A stretch of 64,000 nucleotides of DNA from Aeromonas allosaccharophila (GCF_000819685.1 NZ_CDBR01000034.1:62001-126000), one strand, 5' to 3'. Positions 18,259 through 28,376 are shown, numbered from the stretch's first letter. Made by a program: numbers and translations. The notes: generated by a model not told the origin, from the sequence alone.

Positions 18259-20361
18259 TCAGCTGAGACGAAATTGACCCAATAATTGCTGCAATTTGTC
18301 GGCCGCCTGACGCAATGCCTGACTGGCTTTGGCCGTTTCGGTCGCATCCTGAGCAATGTCGTTGGCCAATGCGTTGGTTTTTGACAGGTTGCCGGAGACG
18401 GTTTCGGAGACCGAGCTCTGCTCTTCGGCGGCGGAGGCAATCTGATAGGTCATGTCGTTGATGGTGGAGATAGCCTTGTAGATGCTGCCGAGCGCCTCTT
18501 CCGCCAGATCCGCTTCGCTCACCGCCTGATGAGTCAGCTGCTGGCTCTGGGTGATGGCGTTGACCGCATTGCTGGAACTCTGGCGGATCTTCTCGATCAA
18601 CTCCTGGGTGTTCTGCACCGCTTGCTGGGTATTACCCGCCAGTTTGCGCACCTCGTCGGCGACCACCGCAAAGCCACGTCCCTGTTCACCAGCCCGTGCT
18701 GCCTCGATGGCTGCGTTGAGGGCGAGCAGGTTGGTCTGATCGGCAATCCCCTGAATGACGGTAAGGATGCTGGTGATCTGGGCGCTGTCGTGAGCCAGCC
18801 CTTCGACCACTTCGGCCCCTTTCCCTGCTTCTGCCGCGACTTTGTGCATCGACTGGATCACCTGCTGGAAGCGCTCCTTGCCCTGATCCGCCGCGCCTTG
18901 CGCCTGTTTGGCCGAGTCGGCGGTGTTGTTGGCGTGGGTGGCGACCTCCTGACTGACATAGGACATCTCCTGTACCGCGGTCAGCATCTGCTCCATCTCC
19001 GCCTGATGATGTTGCAGGTTGGTGTCGGTCTGACCGGCGATGCGATCGGTGTCGCAGGCGTGACGGTTCACCTCGCTGGCGGTTTTCAGCACATCCCCGA
19101 GCAGCCCTTGCAGCTTGTCGATAAAGCGGTTGATCCCCTTGGCAAGATCCCCCAGCTCATCCACCGAGCGGGTCGCGAGGCGTTTGGTGAGATCCCCCTC
19201 GCCATCGGCGATGTCATCCACCAGGCTGACCATCTGACGGATGGGGCCTGTGATGCTGCGGGCAATCACCAGCATGGTGGCCAGCGCCAGTACCAGCACG
19301 ATAAAGGCGCCGACCAGTTGCTGGGTCACGGCGGCCCGGTTCATCTCGTTGAGTTGGCTCTCCAGCTGATCGGCCCCAGCTAGCACCACCTTGTAGGGCA
19401 GGGTGACGATGATGGCCCAGTTGCGGCTCATCCCCGGCACCATGATGGGGACTGAAATACGGAATGATTCGTCCAGCTCCTGACGCTGTACTTCCGGTTT
19501 CAGGTACTGCTGCCACTGATTGCCGAGCAATTTGTCGGCGCGGCTGCCAAGCAGGCTGGCATCACCGCTGGTGCCGGTAATGACGCCAGCGGCGCTGACG
19601 ATCAGGGTTTCCCCCTGGCCGTCATAAATGTTGCTGTTGAGGCTCTTGGCCTGACGGCTGATGGAGTCCACCGCCAGGTCCAGCGCAGCGATCCCCTTGA
19701 ACTGACCGCCCACCAGAATGGGGGTAGTGATAGTGCTCACCAGCACCTGCTGGCCGTTGATGTCCACCTTGAAGGGGTCGATCAGGCAAGAGCGACCTTC
19801 CCGTTTCGGGCAGGCGTAGTAGTCGTTGGCGGGATTGCCGAATTCGTCCGGGTTGGTTTTTTCGATGGAGAGCAGCAGATCGGTGCCAATTTGCTCCTTG
19901 TCGCGATAGAAGTAGGGCACGAAGCGCCCCTTGTCGTCACTGCCCAGCGCCGTCTGGCCAGCGAAGGCGGCATCCTGACCGTCGAAACCGTTGGGCTCGA
20001 AGCCGGCGAAGGCGCCATAGAGCTGTGGTTCCAGGTTGAGCTGTGCCTTGAGCAGGTCGGTCGCCTGCTGGCGATCCAGCGGCAGTTTGCCCTGTTGTTG
20101 CAGGGCGAGGGCGCTCGCCATCTGCTGGGTATAGGAGAGCCCCTTTTGCAACAGTTGGGTGATGGTGGCCGCTTCGGCGCGGGCGTTGGCGCTGACCTTC
20201 TGCCATGCCTCCTGCTGCAGCGCTTCACGGCTGGAGCTGATGGTCAGTTGTTGGGTTTGTTGGCCGGAGTATTGGTTGAGCAGGATCAGGATGACCAGGG
20301 CTGCGGTCATGGCGATCCCGGCCATCACTAGAATGCGATTCTGGATAGAACGGAACTGCAT
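18259..20361 (-). CDS. methyl-accepting chemotaxis protein
   Basis: 700 residues. It has a first transmembrane segment near residues 8-29, a long periplasmic double-Cache-type sensor (about 30-340, including VPYFYRDKE and the fold typical of amino-acid sensors), a second transmembrane segment ([16 protein letters not shown]), HAMP, and a signalling domain whose hairpin tip reads [21 protein letters not shown]. The ligand is unknown. ATG 20361 is preceded by AAGGAAGAG; a longer frame upstream lacks a signal-anchor start. It is a stand-alone gene; a hairpin (CGGACTC/GAGTCCG, 18219-18250) follows. Confidence 0.93.
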   Translation of the reverse strand: MQFRSIQNRILVMAGIAMTAALVILILLNQYSGQQTQQLTISSSREALQQEAWQKVSANARAEAATITQLLQKGLSYTQQMASALALQQQGKLPLDRQQATDLLKAQLNLEPQLYGAFAGFEPNGFDGQDAAFAGQTALGSDDKGRFVPYFYRDKEQIGTDLLLSIEKTNPDEFGNPANDYYACPKREGRSCLIDPFKVDINGQQVLVSTITTPILVGGQFKGIAALDLAVDSISRQAKSLNSNIYDGQGETLIVSAAGVITGTSGDASLLGSRADKLLGNQWQQYLKPEVQRQELDESFRISVPIMVPGMSRNWAIIVTLPYKVVLAGADQLESQLNEMNRAAVTQQLVGAFIVLVLALATMLVIARSITGPIRQMVSLVDDIADGEGDLTKRLATRSVDELGDLAKGINRFIDKLQGLLGDVLKTASEVNRHACDTDRIAGQTDTNLQHHQAEMEQMLTAVQEMSYVSQEVATHANNTADSAKQAQGAADQGKERFQQVIQSMHKVAAEAGKGAEVVEGLAHDSAQITSILTVIQGIADQTNLLALNAAIEAARAGEQGRGFAVVADEVRKLAGNTQQAVQNTQELIEKIRQSSSNAVNAITQSQQLTHQAVSEADLAEEALGSIYKAISTINDMTYQIASAAEEQSSVSETVSGNLSKTNALANDIAQDATETAKASQALRQAADKLQQLLGQFRLS

Positions 20362-20635
20362 CGTCTCTTCCTTGTGCGTGAGAAGTGTGGTGAGCGTTAT
20401 CTGAGTATCGACCGGAGGAGGCAGCTCTCCAGCATTGTGCATAGCAAATCGGAAACGGGGCTTCTGTTTTGCGATCCTCTTCAAATATCGGGCTACAGAT
20501 GAAAATGGTGACAGATTTAATCCCCTACTTTAGCCCGCAATGGCGTCATGGTTTTCCCATCCGTGATGGTCGGTGCTAAAATACGACGGTTTTTTCTAAC
20601 GAATTGGCCCAAGGCCCTCTACACAAGGCTTAAAG

Positions 20636-22051
20636 ATGAAAGTCAAAACCCGTTTTGCTCCCAGCCCGACCGGCTTTTTGCATGTCGGCGGTGCCCGTAC
20701 CGCACTCTATTCCTGGTTGTTTGCAAAGAACCAGGGCGGTGAGTTCGTGCTGCGTATTGAGGATACCGACCTGGAACGTTCCACTCAGGAGGCGATCGAC
20801 GCCATCATTGAGGGCATGGAATGGCTGGAGCTGAACTGGGATGAGGGCCCCTACTACCAGACCAAGCGCTTCGATCGCTACAACGGCATCATCGACGAGA
20901 TGCTGGCCGATGGCCGCGCCTACAAGTGCTACTGCTCCAAGGAGCGTCTGGAAGCGCTACGCGAAGGCCAGATGGCCAACGGCGAGAAGCCCCGTTATGA
21001 CGGCAAATGCCGCGATCACGCCCACGATCACCCGGCCGATGCGCCGCACGTCATCCGCTTCCGCAACCCGACCGAAGGCTCAGTGGTGTTCGATGACCAC
21101 GTTCGTGGCCGCATCGAGTTTGCCAACACCGAGCTGGACGATCTGATCATTCGCCGTACCGACGGCGCGCCGACCTACAACTTCTGCGTAGTGGTCGATG
21201 ACTGGGATATGGAGATCACCCACGTGGTGCGTGGTGAAGACCACATCAACAACACCCCGCGCCAGATCAACATCTACAAGGCGTTGAACGCGCCGGTACC
21301 GGAGTTTGCCCACGTCTCCATGATCCTGGGTGACGACGGCGCCAAGCTCTCCAAGCGCCACGGTGCGGTTTCCGTGATGCAGTACCGCGATGACGGCTAC
21401 CTGCCGGAAGCTCTGCTGAACTATCTGGTGCGTCTGGGTTGGTCCCACGGCGATCAGGAGATCTTCACTCTTGATGAGATGATCAAGCTGTTCAGCCTGG
21501 ATGCCATCTCCAAGTCCGCTTCAGCCTTCAATACCGACAAGCTGCTGTGGCTGAACAACCACTACATGCGCAGCCTGGATCCGGTCTATGTGGCCAAGCA
21601 TCTGGCCTGGCACATGGCCGACCAGAAGATCGACACCAGCAAGGGCCCGTCGCTGCCAGAGGTTGTGACCCTGCTGGCCGAGCGCTGCAACACCCTGGTC
21701 GAGATGGCCGCCCAGAGCCGCTATCTGTTCGAAGATTTTGAGGCGATCGACGAAGCCGCTGCCAAGAAGCATCTGCGCGGCGTTGCTGCCGAGCCGCTGA
21801 CACTGGCCAAGGCCAAGCTGGCTGCACTGGATAGCTGGACCACCGAAGCGTTGCACGAGCTGATTGAAGCCACTGCCGCCGAGCTGGGTCAGGGCATGGG
21901 CAAGGTCGGCATGCCGCTGCGCGTAGCCGTGACCGGTCTGGGTCAGTCCCCCGGCATCGACGCCGTGATGGCGCTGGTGGGTAAAGAGCGGGTACTGGCT
22001 CGTATCGACCGCGCCCTGGCTTACATCGAAGCCCGCATGGCTGCCGAGTAA
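20636..22051 (+). CDS. gltX: glutamyl-tRNA synthetase
   Basis: 471 residues, a class Ic aminoacyl-tRNA synthetase. It starts [21 protein letters not shown] (HIGH-type motif), with the KMSKS-type loop [10 protein letters not shown] near residue 237. The Cys-containing zinc-like region around [11 protein letters not shown] is present. It is flanked by two terminators, the first its own. Confidence 0.97.
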   Translation: MKVKTRFAPSPTGFLHVGGARTALYSWLFAKNQGGEFVLRIEDTDLERSTQEAIDAIIEGMEWLELNWDEGPYYQTKRFDRYNGIIDEMLADGRAYKCYCSKERLEALREGQMANGEKPRYDGKCRDHAHDHPADAPHVIRFRNPTEGSVVFDDHVRGRIEFANTELDDLIIRRTDGAPTYNFCVVVDDWDMEITHVVRGEDHINNTPRQINIYKALNAPVPEFAHVSMILGDDGAKLSKRHGAVSVMQYRDDGYLPEALLNYLVRLGWSHGDQEIFTLDEMIKLFSLDAISKSASAFNTDKLLWLNNHYMRSLDPVYVAKHLAWHMADQKIDTSKGPSLPEVVTLLAERCNTLVEMAAQSRYLFEDFEAIDEAAAKKHLRGVAAEPLTLAKAKLAALDSWTTEALHELIEATAAELGQGMGKVGMPLRVAVTGLGQSPGIDAVMALVGKERVLARIDRALAYIEARMAAE

Positions 22052-22107
22052 GCTCTGCCGAGGTGGCAGGTGAGGGGATCACCCTGCTCTGCCACATGCT
22101 GAATAGC

Positions 22108-22140
22108 AAAAATCCGAAACCACTGGTTTCGGATTTTTTT
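22108..22140 (+). terminator. terminator after gltX
   Basis: AATCCGAAACC/GGTTTCGGATT with loop ACT and a run of T. Confidence 0.93.
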
Positions 22141-22175
22141 ATGGCCAGCGCACAGGTTGATAGCAACGCCGGAAT

Positions 22176-22210
22176 GAAAAAATGCCGGTCAGTTGACTGG
22201 CATTTTTTTG
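22176..22210. terminator. bidirectional terminator, mainly for the purine permease
   Basis: TGCCGGTCA/TGACTGGCA stem (one G-U pair) with A-run and T-run on either side. Confidence 0.88.
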
Positions 22211-22223
22211 GCAGAAGCCGGAG

Positions 22224-23567
22224 TTAGTGGCTGTCGACCCAGACAAACTTGAGCACGAACAGCAGGGCGACCACCAGCACGCAGGGGTTGATTTCGCGCC
22301 AGCGGCCGGTGCCTGCCTTCATCACGCAGTAGGAGATAAAGCCGACAGCGATCCCCTCGGTGATGGAGAAGCTGAACGGCATCATCACTGCGGTCATGAA
22401 GGCCGGGACCGCTTCGGTCAGATCTTCCCACTTGACCCGGGTCAGCTCGGAGCACATCAGCACGCCCACATAGATGAGAGCGCCAGCGGCGGCATAGGCC
22501 GGTACCATGGCGGCAACCGGGGAGAAGAAGATGGCCAGCAGGAACAGGATACCCGCGATGATGGCGGTCAGACCGGTGCGGCCGCCGACGGCGACGCCGG
22601 AGCTGCTCTCGATAAAGGCGGTGACCGAGGAGGTGCCCATGAAAGCGCCGCCGACGGAGCTGACGCTATCGACCATCAGCGCCTGTTTCATGCGCGGGAA
22701 GTGGCCGCGATCATCGGCCAGCTTGGCGCGGTTGGTGACGCCAATCAGGGTGCCGGAGGAGTCGAACAGGTTGACCAGCATAAAAGAGAAGATGATCCCG
22801 GCGAGACTGATGTCGAGCGAACCCATCAGATCTAGCTGACCGAATACCGGTGCGATGCTGGGGGGCATGGAGACAAAGCCCTTGAAGGTGACATCACCAA
22901 ACAGCCAGCCGAGGGTGGTGGTGACCACAATGGCGATCAGCACGGCGGAGTGAACGCCACGGGCAGAGAAGATGCAGATCAGGAAGAAACCGAGCAGACC
23001 CAGCAGGCAGGGCAGGGAGGTGAGGTTGCCCACGGTCACCATAGTCGCGGGGCTCGCGACCACGATACCGGCGTTGTGCAGGCCGAGCAGGGCGATCAGC
23101 AGACCGATACCGGCGGTGATGCCGACTCGCAGGGTGAGCGGGATGTTGCCGATCAACCAGTAGCGCACCCGGAGCAGGGTGAGGATCAACAGACCCATGG
23201 CGCCCCAGAAGATGGTGCCCATGCCCACTTGCCAGGAGTAGCCCATACCCGCGACCACCACGAAGGCGAAGAAGGCGTTGAGGCCCATGGCGGGGGCCAG
23301 GGCGATCGGCAGGTTGGCCAACAGACCCATCAGGATGCTGCCGATACCGGCGATCAGGCAGGTGGTGACGAACACGGCCTGGGTGTCCATGCCAGCCGCA
23401 GAGAGGATCTGCGGGTTGACGAACACGATGTAGACCATGGTCAGGAAGGTGGTGATGCCAGCGATCACTTCGGTGCGGGCGGTAGTGCCATGGCCTTGCA
23501 GGGCAAACAGACGCTCAAGCAATCCTTGCCCGGCGGCCTGATTGGCCGCTTGGTGTTGTTGATTCAT
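22224..23567 (-). CDS. AzgA/PbuG-type purine permease (NCS2 superfamily)
   Basis: 447 residues, about 12 transmembrane segments. Motifs of the adenine or guanine/hypoxanthine permease group are LFALQGHGTTARTEVIAG, FFAFVVVAGMGYSWQVG, VNLFDSSGTLIGV, and FIESSSGVAVGGRTGLT. It imports purine bases with protons. The start is ATG 23567 (MNQQHQ); an in-frame TTG at 23579 is less likely. A PurR-type operator at 23764-23775 lies about 200 bases upstream. Whether it prefers adenine or guanine/hypoxanthine cannot be decided here. Confidence 0.9.
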   Translation of the reverse strand: MNQQHQAANQAAGQGLLERLFALQGHGTTARTEVIAGITTFLTMVYIVFVNPQILSAAGMDTQAVFVTTCLIAGIGSILMGLLANLPIALAPAMGLNAFFAFVVVAGMGYSWQVGMGTIFWGAMGLLILTLLRVRYWLIGNIPLTLRVGITAGIGLLIALLGLHNAGIVVASPATMVTVGNLTSLPCLLGLLGFFLICIFSARGVHSAVLIAIVVTTTLGWLFGDVTFKGFVSMPPSIAPVFGQLDLMGSLDISLAGIIFSFMLVNLFDSSGTLIGVTNRAKLADDRGHFPRMKQALMVDSVSSVGGAFMGTSSVTAFIESSSGVAVGGRTGLTAIIAGILFLLAIFFSPVAAMVPAYAAAGALIYVGVLMCSELTRVKWEDLTEAVPAFMTAVMMPFSFSITEGIAVGFISYCVMKAGTGRWREINPCVLVVALLFVLKFVWVDSH

Positions 23568-23763
23568 GTTGGATTCCAATAGGTGACGTGAAATAAGCAG
23601 CAGGGGAACGGGCTATCCCATCCATGCGGGGTAAATTGCCCTGTTTCTGGCGGTTAAGTAACCAGACTCGTCCTGATACCGTGACAGCGCGCACATTTTT
23701 ACACAGGCGGCGCCGTTTACAAACCCTGGATCTGCGAAGCAGATCAATGAATAGAGCAAAAAT

Positions 23764-23775
23764 TCAAACGTTTGC
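23764..23775 (-). promoter_or_regulatory. PurR-type operator upstream of the purine permease
   Basis: TCAAACGTTTGC matches the centre of the PurR palindrome (GCAAACGTTTGC) at 11 of 12 positions. PurR represses purine permeases in enterics when hypoxanthine or guanine is plentiful. The distance to the start codon (about 200 bases) needs a long leader, so the promoter must lie near it. Confidence 0.65.
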
Positions 23776-23785
23776 TTTTTGAGCA

Positions 23786-23816
23786 TAAAAAAAGGTTCTC
23801 AGCAGAGAACCTTTTA
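23786..23816 (-). terminator. terminator after the 109-residue gene
   Basis: AAGGTTCTC/GAGAACCTT with loop AGCA; on the minus strand it is followed by a T-run. Confidence 0.88.
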
Positions 23817-23830
23817 TCGGAAAAGGGGGC

Positions 23831-24160
23831 TTAAAGGGTCTTGAAGTAGCGCTCGACCAGTTGGGCCAGCACGGAGTCGAGCCGGTCTTGAACCTCACCG
23901 AGTTCGCGGCCGAAGCGGCGCAGAAAGAGACTGGCCTGCTCTTCGGTCAGCTTGCGCCCCTCGATAAAGAACTCTTGCTCCGGCAGCTGCTTGTCGTAGC
24001 GGGGGATCAGCACCCAGCTCACGAGATCAGGGTAGATAGCGGCGAAGATCTTGGCGGCAGCGGCACAGAAGGTCTCTATGTGCGCCTTGCCATCCGGTCC
24101 GAGGCAACCCGGTTCAACCCGGATCTGGATGGTGAGTTTTTTCTCTATGGGGGTCGTCAT
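23831..24160 (-). CDS. conserved-looking protein of unknown function
   Basis: 109 residues from ATG 24160 (MTTPIEKKLTIQIRVEPGCLG). It has no signal peptide or membrane segment, one Cys near the N-terminus (EPGCLGPDG) and one in ETFCAAAAK, and a predicted mixed fold ending in a helical, charged C-terminus (FGRELGEVQDRLDSVL). I do not recognise the family. It stands between ettA and its own terminator and is in the same direction as ettA, but ettA has its own terminator, so it may be separately transcribed. Confidence 0.7.
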   Translation of the reverse strand: MTTPIEKKLTIQIRVEPGCLGPDGKAHIETFCAAAAKIFAAIYPDLVSWVLIPRYDKQLPEQEFFIEGRKLTEEQASLFLRRFGRELGEVQDRLDSVLAQLVERYFKTL

Positions 24161-24216
24161 CGTGCTACATCCATGCAAAGGCATCTGTCTTGGATTGTAA
24201 GCTAAAAGGAAATAGA

Positions 24217-24238
24217 AAGGGGAGCCGAAGCTCCCCTC
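24217..24238 (-). terminator. terminator after ettA and its tail relic
   Basis: AGGGGAGC/GCTCCCCT; minus-strand T-rich sequence TTTCTATTTCCTTTT follows. It lies beyond the duplicated gene end. Confidence 0.8.
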
Positions 24239-24253
24239 AACACGCAGTCAGCC

Positions 24254-24306
24254 TTATTTGGTGATGCGCTTGTCGTAATTGGAACGGTGCGGCTGGATTG
24301 CCACTC
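24254..24306 (-). pseudogene. diverged duplicate of the ettA 3' end
   Basis: Read leftward, 24254-24302 encodes VAIQPHRSNYDKRITK-stop, while the real ettA end is EAIQPHRAKYKRITK-stop (24323-24367). The copy has one extra codon and several synonymous differences. It begins only about 9 bases after the ettA stop. The 5' part pairs with itself (GTGCGGC/GCCGCAC, perfect 7 bp). There is no start codon of its own. Confidence 0.85.
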
Positions 24307-24322
24307 GCGCCGCACAGCCAAG

Positions 24323-25990
24323 TTACTTGGTGATGCGCTTGTATTTGGCGCGATGGGGCTGGATCGCCTCGGCGCCGTAGGTTTTCTTCTTCCACTCTTC
24401 GTATTCGGTAAAGTTACCTTCGAAGAACTCGATCTTGCCCTCGTCCTGATAATCCAGGATGTGGGTGGCGATACGGTCGAGGAACCAGCGGTCGTGGGAG
24501 ATGACCATGGCACAACCCGGGAACTCCAGCAGGGCGTTCTCGAGGGCGCGCAGGGTTTCGATGTCCAGATCGTTGGTCGGTTCATCCAGCAGCAGCACGT
24601 TGCCGCCGGTCTGCAGCAGCTTGGCCAGGTGCAGACGACCGCGTTCACCACCGGAGAGTTCGCCAACCCGCTTCTGCTGGTCGGAACCCTTGAAGTTGAA
24701 GCGGCCGATATAGGCGCGGCTCGGGAACTCGTAGTTGCCGATGCGCAGGATATCCTGACCGTCAGCGACCTCTTCGAATACCGTCTTCTTGTCATCCATG
24801 CTGTCGCGGAACTGATCGACAGAGGCCAGCACTACTGTGTCACCCAGGGTGATGGCGCCGGAATCCGGCTGCTCCTGACCCGACATCATGCGGAACAGGG
24901 TCGACTTACCGGCACCGTTCGGGCCGATGATGCCGACGATGGCCCCCTTCGGAATGGCAAACGACAGATCGTCGATCAGCACCCGATCACCGTAGGATTT
25001 GCGCAGGTTGGCCACTTCCACCACCTTGTCGCCGAGGCGCGGTCCGGGCGGAATGAACAGCTCGTTGGTCTCGTTGCGCTTCTGGTAGTCGTTGGTGTTG
25101 AGCTCTTCGAAACGAGCCATACGGGCCTTGGACTTGGCCTGACGTCCTTTCGGGTTTTGACGAACCCACTCCAGCTCTTTCTCGATGGACTTGCGACGGG
25201 CCGCTTCGGAGCTGGCTTCCTGAGCCAGACGGGCGTCCTTCTGCTCCAGCCAGGAGGAGTAGTTGCCTTCCCACGGGATACCTTCGCCGCGGTCCAGCTC
25301 GAGGATCCAGCCCGCCACGTTGTCGAGGAAGTAACGGTCGTGGGTGATCGCCACCACAGTGCCTTCGTAGTCGTGCAGGAAGCGCTCCAGCCAGGCCACG
25401 GATTCCGCATCCAGGTGGTTGGTTGGTTCGTCCAGCAGCAGCATGTCCGGCTTTTCCAGCAGCAGACGGCACAGTGCCACACGGCGACGCTCACCACCGG
25501 AGAGGTGTTTGATCTGGGCATCCCAGGCTGGCAGGCGCAGGGCATCGGCCGCACGCTCCAGCTGGTTTTCCATGTTGTGGCCACCCTGAGCCTGGATGAT
25601 GGCTTCCAGCTCGCCCTGTTCGCGGGCCAGCTTGTCAAAGTCGGCATCCGGGTCGGCGTAGGCCGCATAGACCTCGTCGAGACGGGCCATGGCGCGCTTC
25701 ACCTCGCCAACGGCCTCTTCGACCGCTTCGCGCACGGTCTGCTCCGGATCCAGCTTCGGCTCCTGGGGCAGGTAGCCGATCTTGATGCCGGGTTGCGGGC
25801 GGGCTTCCCCTTCAATATCGGTATCGATGCCCGCCATGATGCGCAGCAGGGTGGATTTACCGGCGCCGTTCAGACCCAGCACGCCGATCTTGGCGCCCGG
25901 GAAGAAGCTCAAGGAGATGTTCTTGAGGATATGACGCTTGGGCGGCACGACCTTGCCGACCCTGTTCATGGTGTAAATAAATTGAGCCAT
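24323..25990 (-). CDS. ettA: energy-dependent translational throttle protein EttA
   Basis: 555 residues, an ABC-F ATPase with two nucleotide-binding domains and no membrane part. Walker A sites are GLNGAGKSTLLRI and GPNGAGKSTLFRM; the signatures are HLSGGERRRVALC and ELSGGERGRLHLAK; the Walker B regions read LLLDEPTNHLD and LLLDEPTNDLD. The linker with the Arg/Lys-rich P-site tRNA-interaction motif lies between (QNPKGRQAKSKARMARFEEL). EttA binds the ribosomal E site and gates the first peptide bond according to ADP/ATP ratio. ATG 25990 is preceded by GGAAGAGA. Confidence 0.96.
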   Translation of the reverse strand: MAQFIYTMNRVGKVVPPKRHILKNISLSFFPGAKIGVLGLNGAGKSTLLRIMAGIDTDIEGEARPQPGIKIGYLPQEPKLDPEQTVREAVEEAVGEVKRAMARLDEVYAAYADPDADFDKLAREQGELEAIIQAQGGHNMENQLERAADALRLPAWDAQIKHLSGGERRRVALCRLLLEKPDMLLLDEPTNHLDAESVAWLERFLHDYEGTVVAITHDRYFLDNVAGWILELDRGEGIPWEGNYSSWLEQKDARLAQEASSEAARRKSIEKELEWVRQNPKGRQAKSKARMARFEELNTNDYQKRNETNELFIPPGPRLGDKVVEVANLRKSYGDRVLIDDLSFAIPKGAIVGIIGPNGAGKSTLFRMMSGQEQPDSGAITLGDTVVLASVDQFRDSMDDKKTVFEEVADGQDILRIGNYEFPSRAYIGRFNFKGSDQQKRVGELSGGERGRLHLAKLLQTGGNVLLLDEPTNDLDIETLRALENALLEFPGCAMVISHDRWFLDRIATHILDYQDEGKIEFFEGNFTEYEEWKKKTYGAEAIQPHRAKYKRITK

Positions 25991-26232
25991 TGGCTAATTC
26001 TCTTCCTTTTCAGCAGGTTAATGTCTTGGCACTAACAGACTGATGTCGTGGTGGGGCCAGGTCGACACAGGTCAACCGGGTTCCAAAAAACCCGTCGATT
26101 GTAAACCAATGGGCAAGGGTGGGCAAAGGTGGCGCCCGGTTGACGCCCCCCTTTGCCGATGCGGTCACGTCTTGCTGCATCAGCCGTGTAATTTGGGCAT
26201 GATGTGGGCTGCCGTTTTGTGCCGGAGCCCTC

Positions 26233-26808
26233 ATGATCTCATCGCCTCAAGTTCCCTCACTGGCCGCCTTTCTGTGCACAATGGGGTTGGATACCGCCTT
26301 GAGCGAAGCCCTCTGCCAGCGCTTGCCCCGGCTGACGTTGCGCGCCGGTCAGGCGCTGCTGGCGCAGGGGGCGATGCAGGAGGTCGCCTTCTATATCGAA
26401 GCGGGCATCGCCCGTGCCTGCCACTACACCCGGGACGGGCAGGAGCGCTGTAAGGAGTTCTACTTCGAAGGGGAGCTCTGCCTGCTCTATGACAGCTGGC
26501 TCACGGGGTCGCCCGCCCGCTACCAGCTGGAGGCGCTGACGGAACTGCAGGTGGTGAGGGTGCCGCTCGCCCTGCTGGATGAGCCCGCCTGGCGGCCGGT
26601 CTGCATGGCACTGTTGCGCCAGCAGCTCGGCTACAAGGAGCGCAAGGAGGCGTTTTTGCTGCTGCACTCTCCCGAAGCGCGTTATCGGGAGCTCTGCCAT
26701 ACCTTCCCTCACTGGCCTGCGCGGCTCACTCAGGTGCAGCTTGCCAACTACATCGGTATCAGCCCGGTCACCCTGTCGCGGATCCGCCGCCGCATTAACA
26801 CAGGTTAA
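26233..26808 (+). CDS. Crp/Fnr-family transcriptional regulator
   Basis: 191 residues. A cyclic-nucleotide-binding-type beta-barrel (about residues 15-125, with FYIEAGIARACHYTRDGQE) is followed by a short C-terminal helix-turn-helix (LTQVQLANYIGISPVTLSRIRRRI, residues 165-188). The cluster of cAMP-contact residues of CRP and the N-terminal Cys set of FNR are not evident, so the signal is unknown. It lies just upstream of ygjV in the same direction, which may be a target. An in-frame ATG at 26233 was used. Confidence 0.85.
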   Translation: MISSPQVPSLAAFLCTMGLDTALSEALCQRLPRLTLRAGQALLAQGAMQEVAFYIEAGIARACHYTRDGQERCKEFYFEGELCLLYDSWLTGSPARYQLEALTELQVVRVPLALLDEPAWRPVCMALLRQQLGYKERKEAFLLLHSPEARYRELCHTFPHWPARLTQVQLANYIGISPVTLSRIRRRINTG

Positions 26809-26868
26809 TGCCACCTGCTGGTTGCCACTTCATGCTGCGCCATTCAAATGATGGACGAGGGGTGGATG

Positions 26869-27318
26869 ATGTCGCTGTTTCTGTGGTCGCAACTGGTGGT
26901 GAGCCTGGCCTGTCTGGCCCTCTCCTGTGCGCTCAATGCCGGTCACTTTGCCCTGCTCGGGCAGTGGTCGGCCGCCAGCCTGTTGCTGCTAGCCAGCGTG
27001 CGCTTTCTGGTCAGTATCTGGCTGGTTCACCGCATCTTGATGTGGTTTTTCATGGGGTTGGCCTGTGCGGCGGCGCTGGCGACCTATCAGGGCCTGCTCT
27101 CATGGATTGGGCTGCTGGCGAGCCTGTTGCAAACCCGAGCTGCGTTTTGCCCTGACGATCGCCAGCTGCGGCGCTGGATGCTGCTCGGCACCCTCTGCTG
27201 GCTGGGCAACAACCTGCTGGTGGGCTCACCGGTGGCGGCGCTGATGGAGGGGCTGTTTCTGGTCAGCAATCTGGTGGGGTATTACCGTCACTACGGGCGC
27301 AAGGTGGCGGTCTACTGA
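26869..27318 (+). CDS. YgjV-like inner-membrane protein
   Basis: 149 residues with about five hydrophobic helices (LVVSLACLALSCALNAGHFALLG at the start, LLGTLCWLGNNLLVGSPVAAL near the end). The size and pattern match the YgjV family of enteric inner-membrane proteins, whose function is unknown. I chose ATG 26869 because GAGGGG lies 6 bases before it; ATGs at 26848, 26851 and 26866 are in frame but worse placed. It is probably cotranscribed with the Crp-type regulator 60 bases upstream. Confidence 0.78.
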   Translation: MSLFLWSQLVVSLACLALSCALNAGHFALLGQWSAASLLLLASVRFLVSIWLVHRILMWFFMGLACAAALATYQGLLSWIGLLASLLQTRAAFCPDDRQLRRWMLLGTLCWLGNNLLVGSPVAALMEGLFLVSNLVGYYRHYGRKVAVY

Positions 27319-27389
27319 TGATTGTTGCTGACCGACTTGAGAGGCATATGGAGGATGGCAGTCTGGTTGGGGCTGGAGGGTGACAAGAC

Positions 27390-27419
27390 AGAGAGGCCGC
27401 CATTGCGGCGGCCTCTCTG
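27390..27419. terminator. hairpin between convergent genes
   Basis: AGAGAGGCCGCC/GGCGGCCTCTCT, a 12-bp perfect stem with a 5-base loop. No strong T-run on either side, but the position between convergent ygjV and the nucleosidase gene fits a terminator. Confidence 0.7.
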
Positions 27420-27425
27420 ACACTA

Positions 27426-28256
27426 TCAAGCCTTGTTAAAGCTGTTGATCAGGGCTTTGGTGTAGTCGATGACAAATTGCTGGCAGTGGATAGCTGTTTT
27501 CGGATCGAACTCCTCACCATGGAGGTCGGTGTTGGAGAGCACCCGGATCCCGACAAAGGGCACCTTGTAGGCTTCGGCCACCAGGGCGGCGGAGGAGGTT
27601 TCCATCTCTTCGGCCGCCGTGTTGTAAGTCTGGTGGAGCCAGTTAATGCGGGCGACCTGACGGTTCCACTCGTCGGCAGTGCCTATGATGCCTGCCACCA
27701 CGCGACCATGCTGATAACGGTCGGCCATGCCAAGGGCGCGACCAACCAGCTCGGGGTCACCGGCAAACGAGGAGTGTTCCACCAGCTTGCCGTTTTCCCG
27801 CAGACGCATGGTCACCTCGAAGTTGTGCCATTTGCGCGGATCAATGCCCTGATCTGCCGGAGTAAAGTCACTGCGATAAGCGCCCATGTTGAAGCTCTTG
27901 GTGGCGATCACGATATCACCGCGATGAAGCGCCGGATCATGGCCGCCCGAGGTGCCCTGGTTGATGATGAGACGCGGCTTGAAGCGCTCGATGGCCAGGG
28001 TGGTGGCGGCTGCTGCATTGGCCAGACCCACCTCGGTACGGGAGATAACCACTGGATAGCCCGCCAGCGTGCCCTGCCAGAATGTCCATGCGCCGATAGT
28101 CAGCGCCTGCTTCTCTTGCAGGGCGGCGACCAGGGTATCGACCTCAACGCCCATCGCCCCCTGGATCAGGATGGGAGCGGACGCGGGGTTGGATGCGTGG
28201 GTGAAGGGGGCGCAAAACAGTGCGATCAGACACATCAACCGTTTAAAGAAATTCAT
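27426..28256 (-). CDS. exported MTA/SAH-nucleosidase-like protein
   Basis: 276 residues. The mature part is a phosphorylase/nucleosidase (PNP_UDP_1) domain: [40 protein letters not shown], and [27 protein letters not shown] with the nucleoside-binding Met-Glu and catalytic Asp. These are the marks of 5'-methylthioadenosine/S-adenosylhomocysteine nucleosidase. Unlike cytosolic MtnN, it starts with a cleavable signal peptide ([19 protein letters not shown]), so it should act in the periplasm. Substrate is inferred. Confidence 0.85.
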   Translation of the reverse strand: MNFFKRLMCLIALFCAPFTHASNPASAPILIQGAMGVEVDTLVAALQEKQALTIGAWTFWQGTLAGYPVVISRTEVGLANAAAATTLAIERFKPRLIINQGTSGGHDPALHRGDIVIATKSFNMGAYRSDFTPADQGIDPRKWHNFEVTMRLRENGKLVEHSSFAGDPELVGRALGMADRYQHGRVVAGIIGTADEWNRQVARINWLHQTYNTAAEEMETSSAALVAEAYKVPFVGIRVLSNTDLHGEEFDPKTAIHCQQFVIDYTKALINSFNKA

Positions 28257-28376
28257 GTTTTACCTGTCAGGACTGCGGGAAAGCGCCGGATTCTACCTGC
28301 GAGCAAACGATTGCGCAATTTATTGATCGTTTTATAAGTAGAGCGGTTTATCTGGAGCCCGCTCTGGTGATAGGGA

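Noticed and set aside
22950-23582. Long plus-strand ORF opposite the purine permease
   Set aside because: It is the antisense of a well-supported membrane protein in GC-rich DNA, with repetitive His/Asp/Gln-rich translation.
24287-26035. 582-codon plus-strand ORF opposite ettA
   Set aside because: Antisense shadow; the minus strand encodes complete ABC-F motifs.
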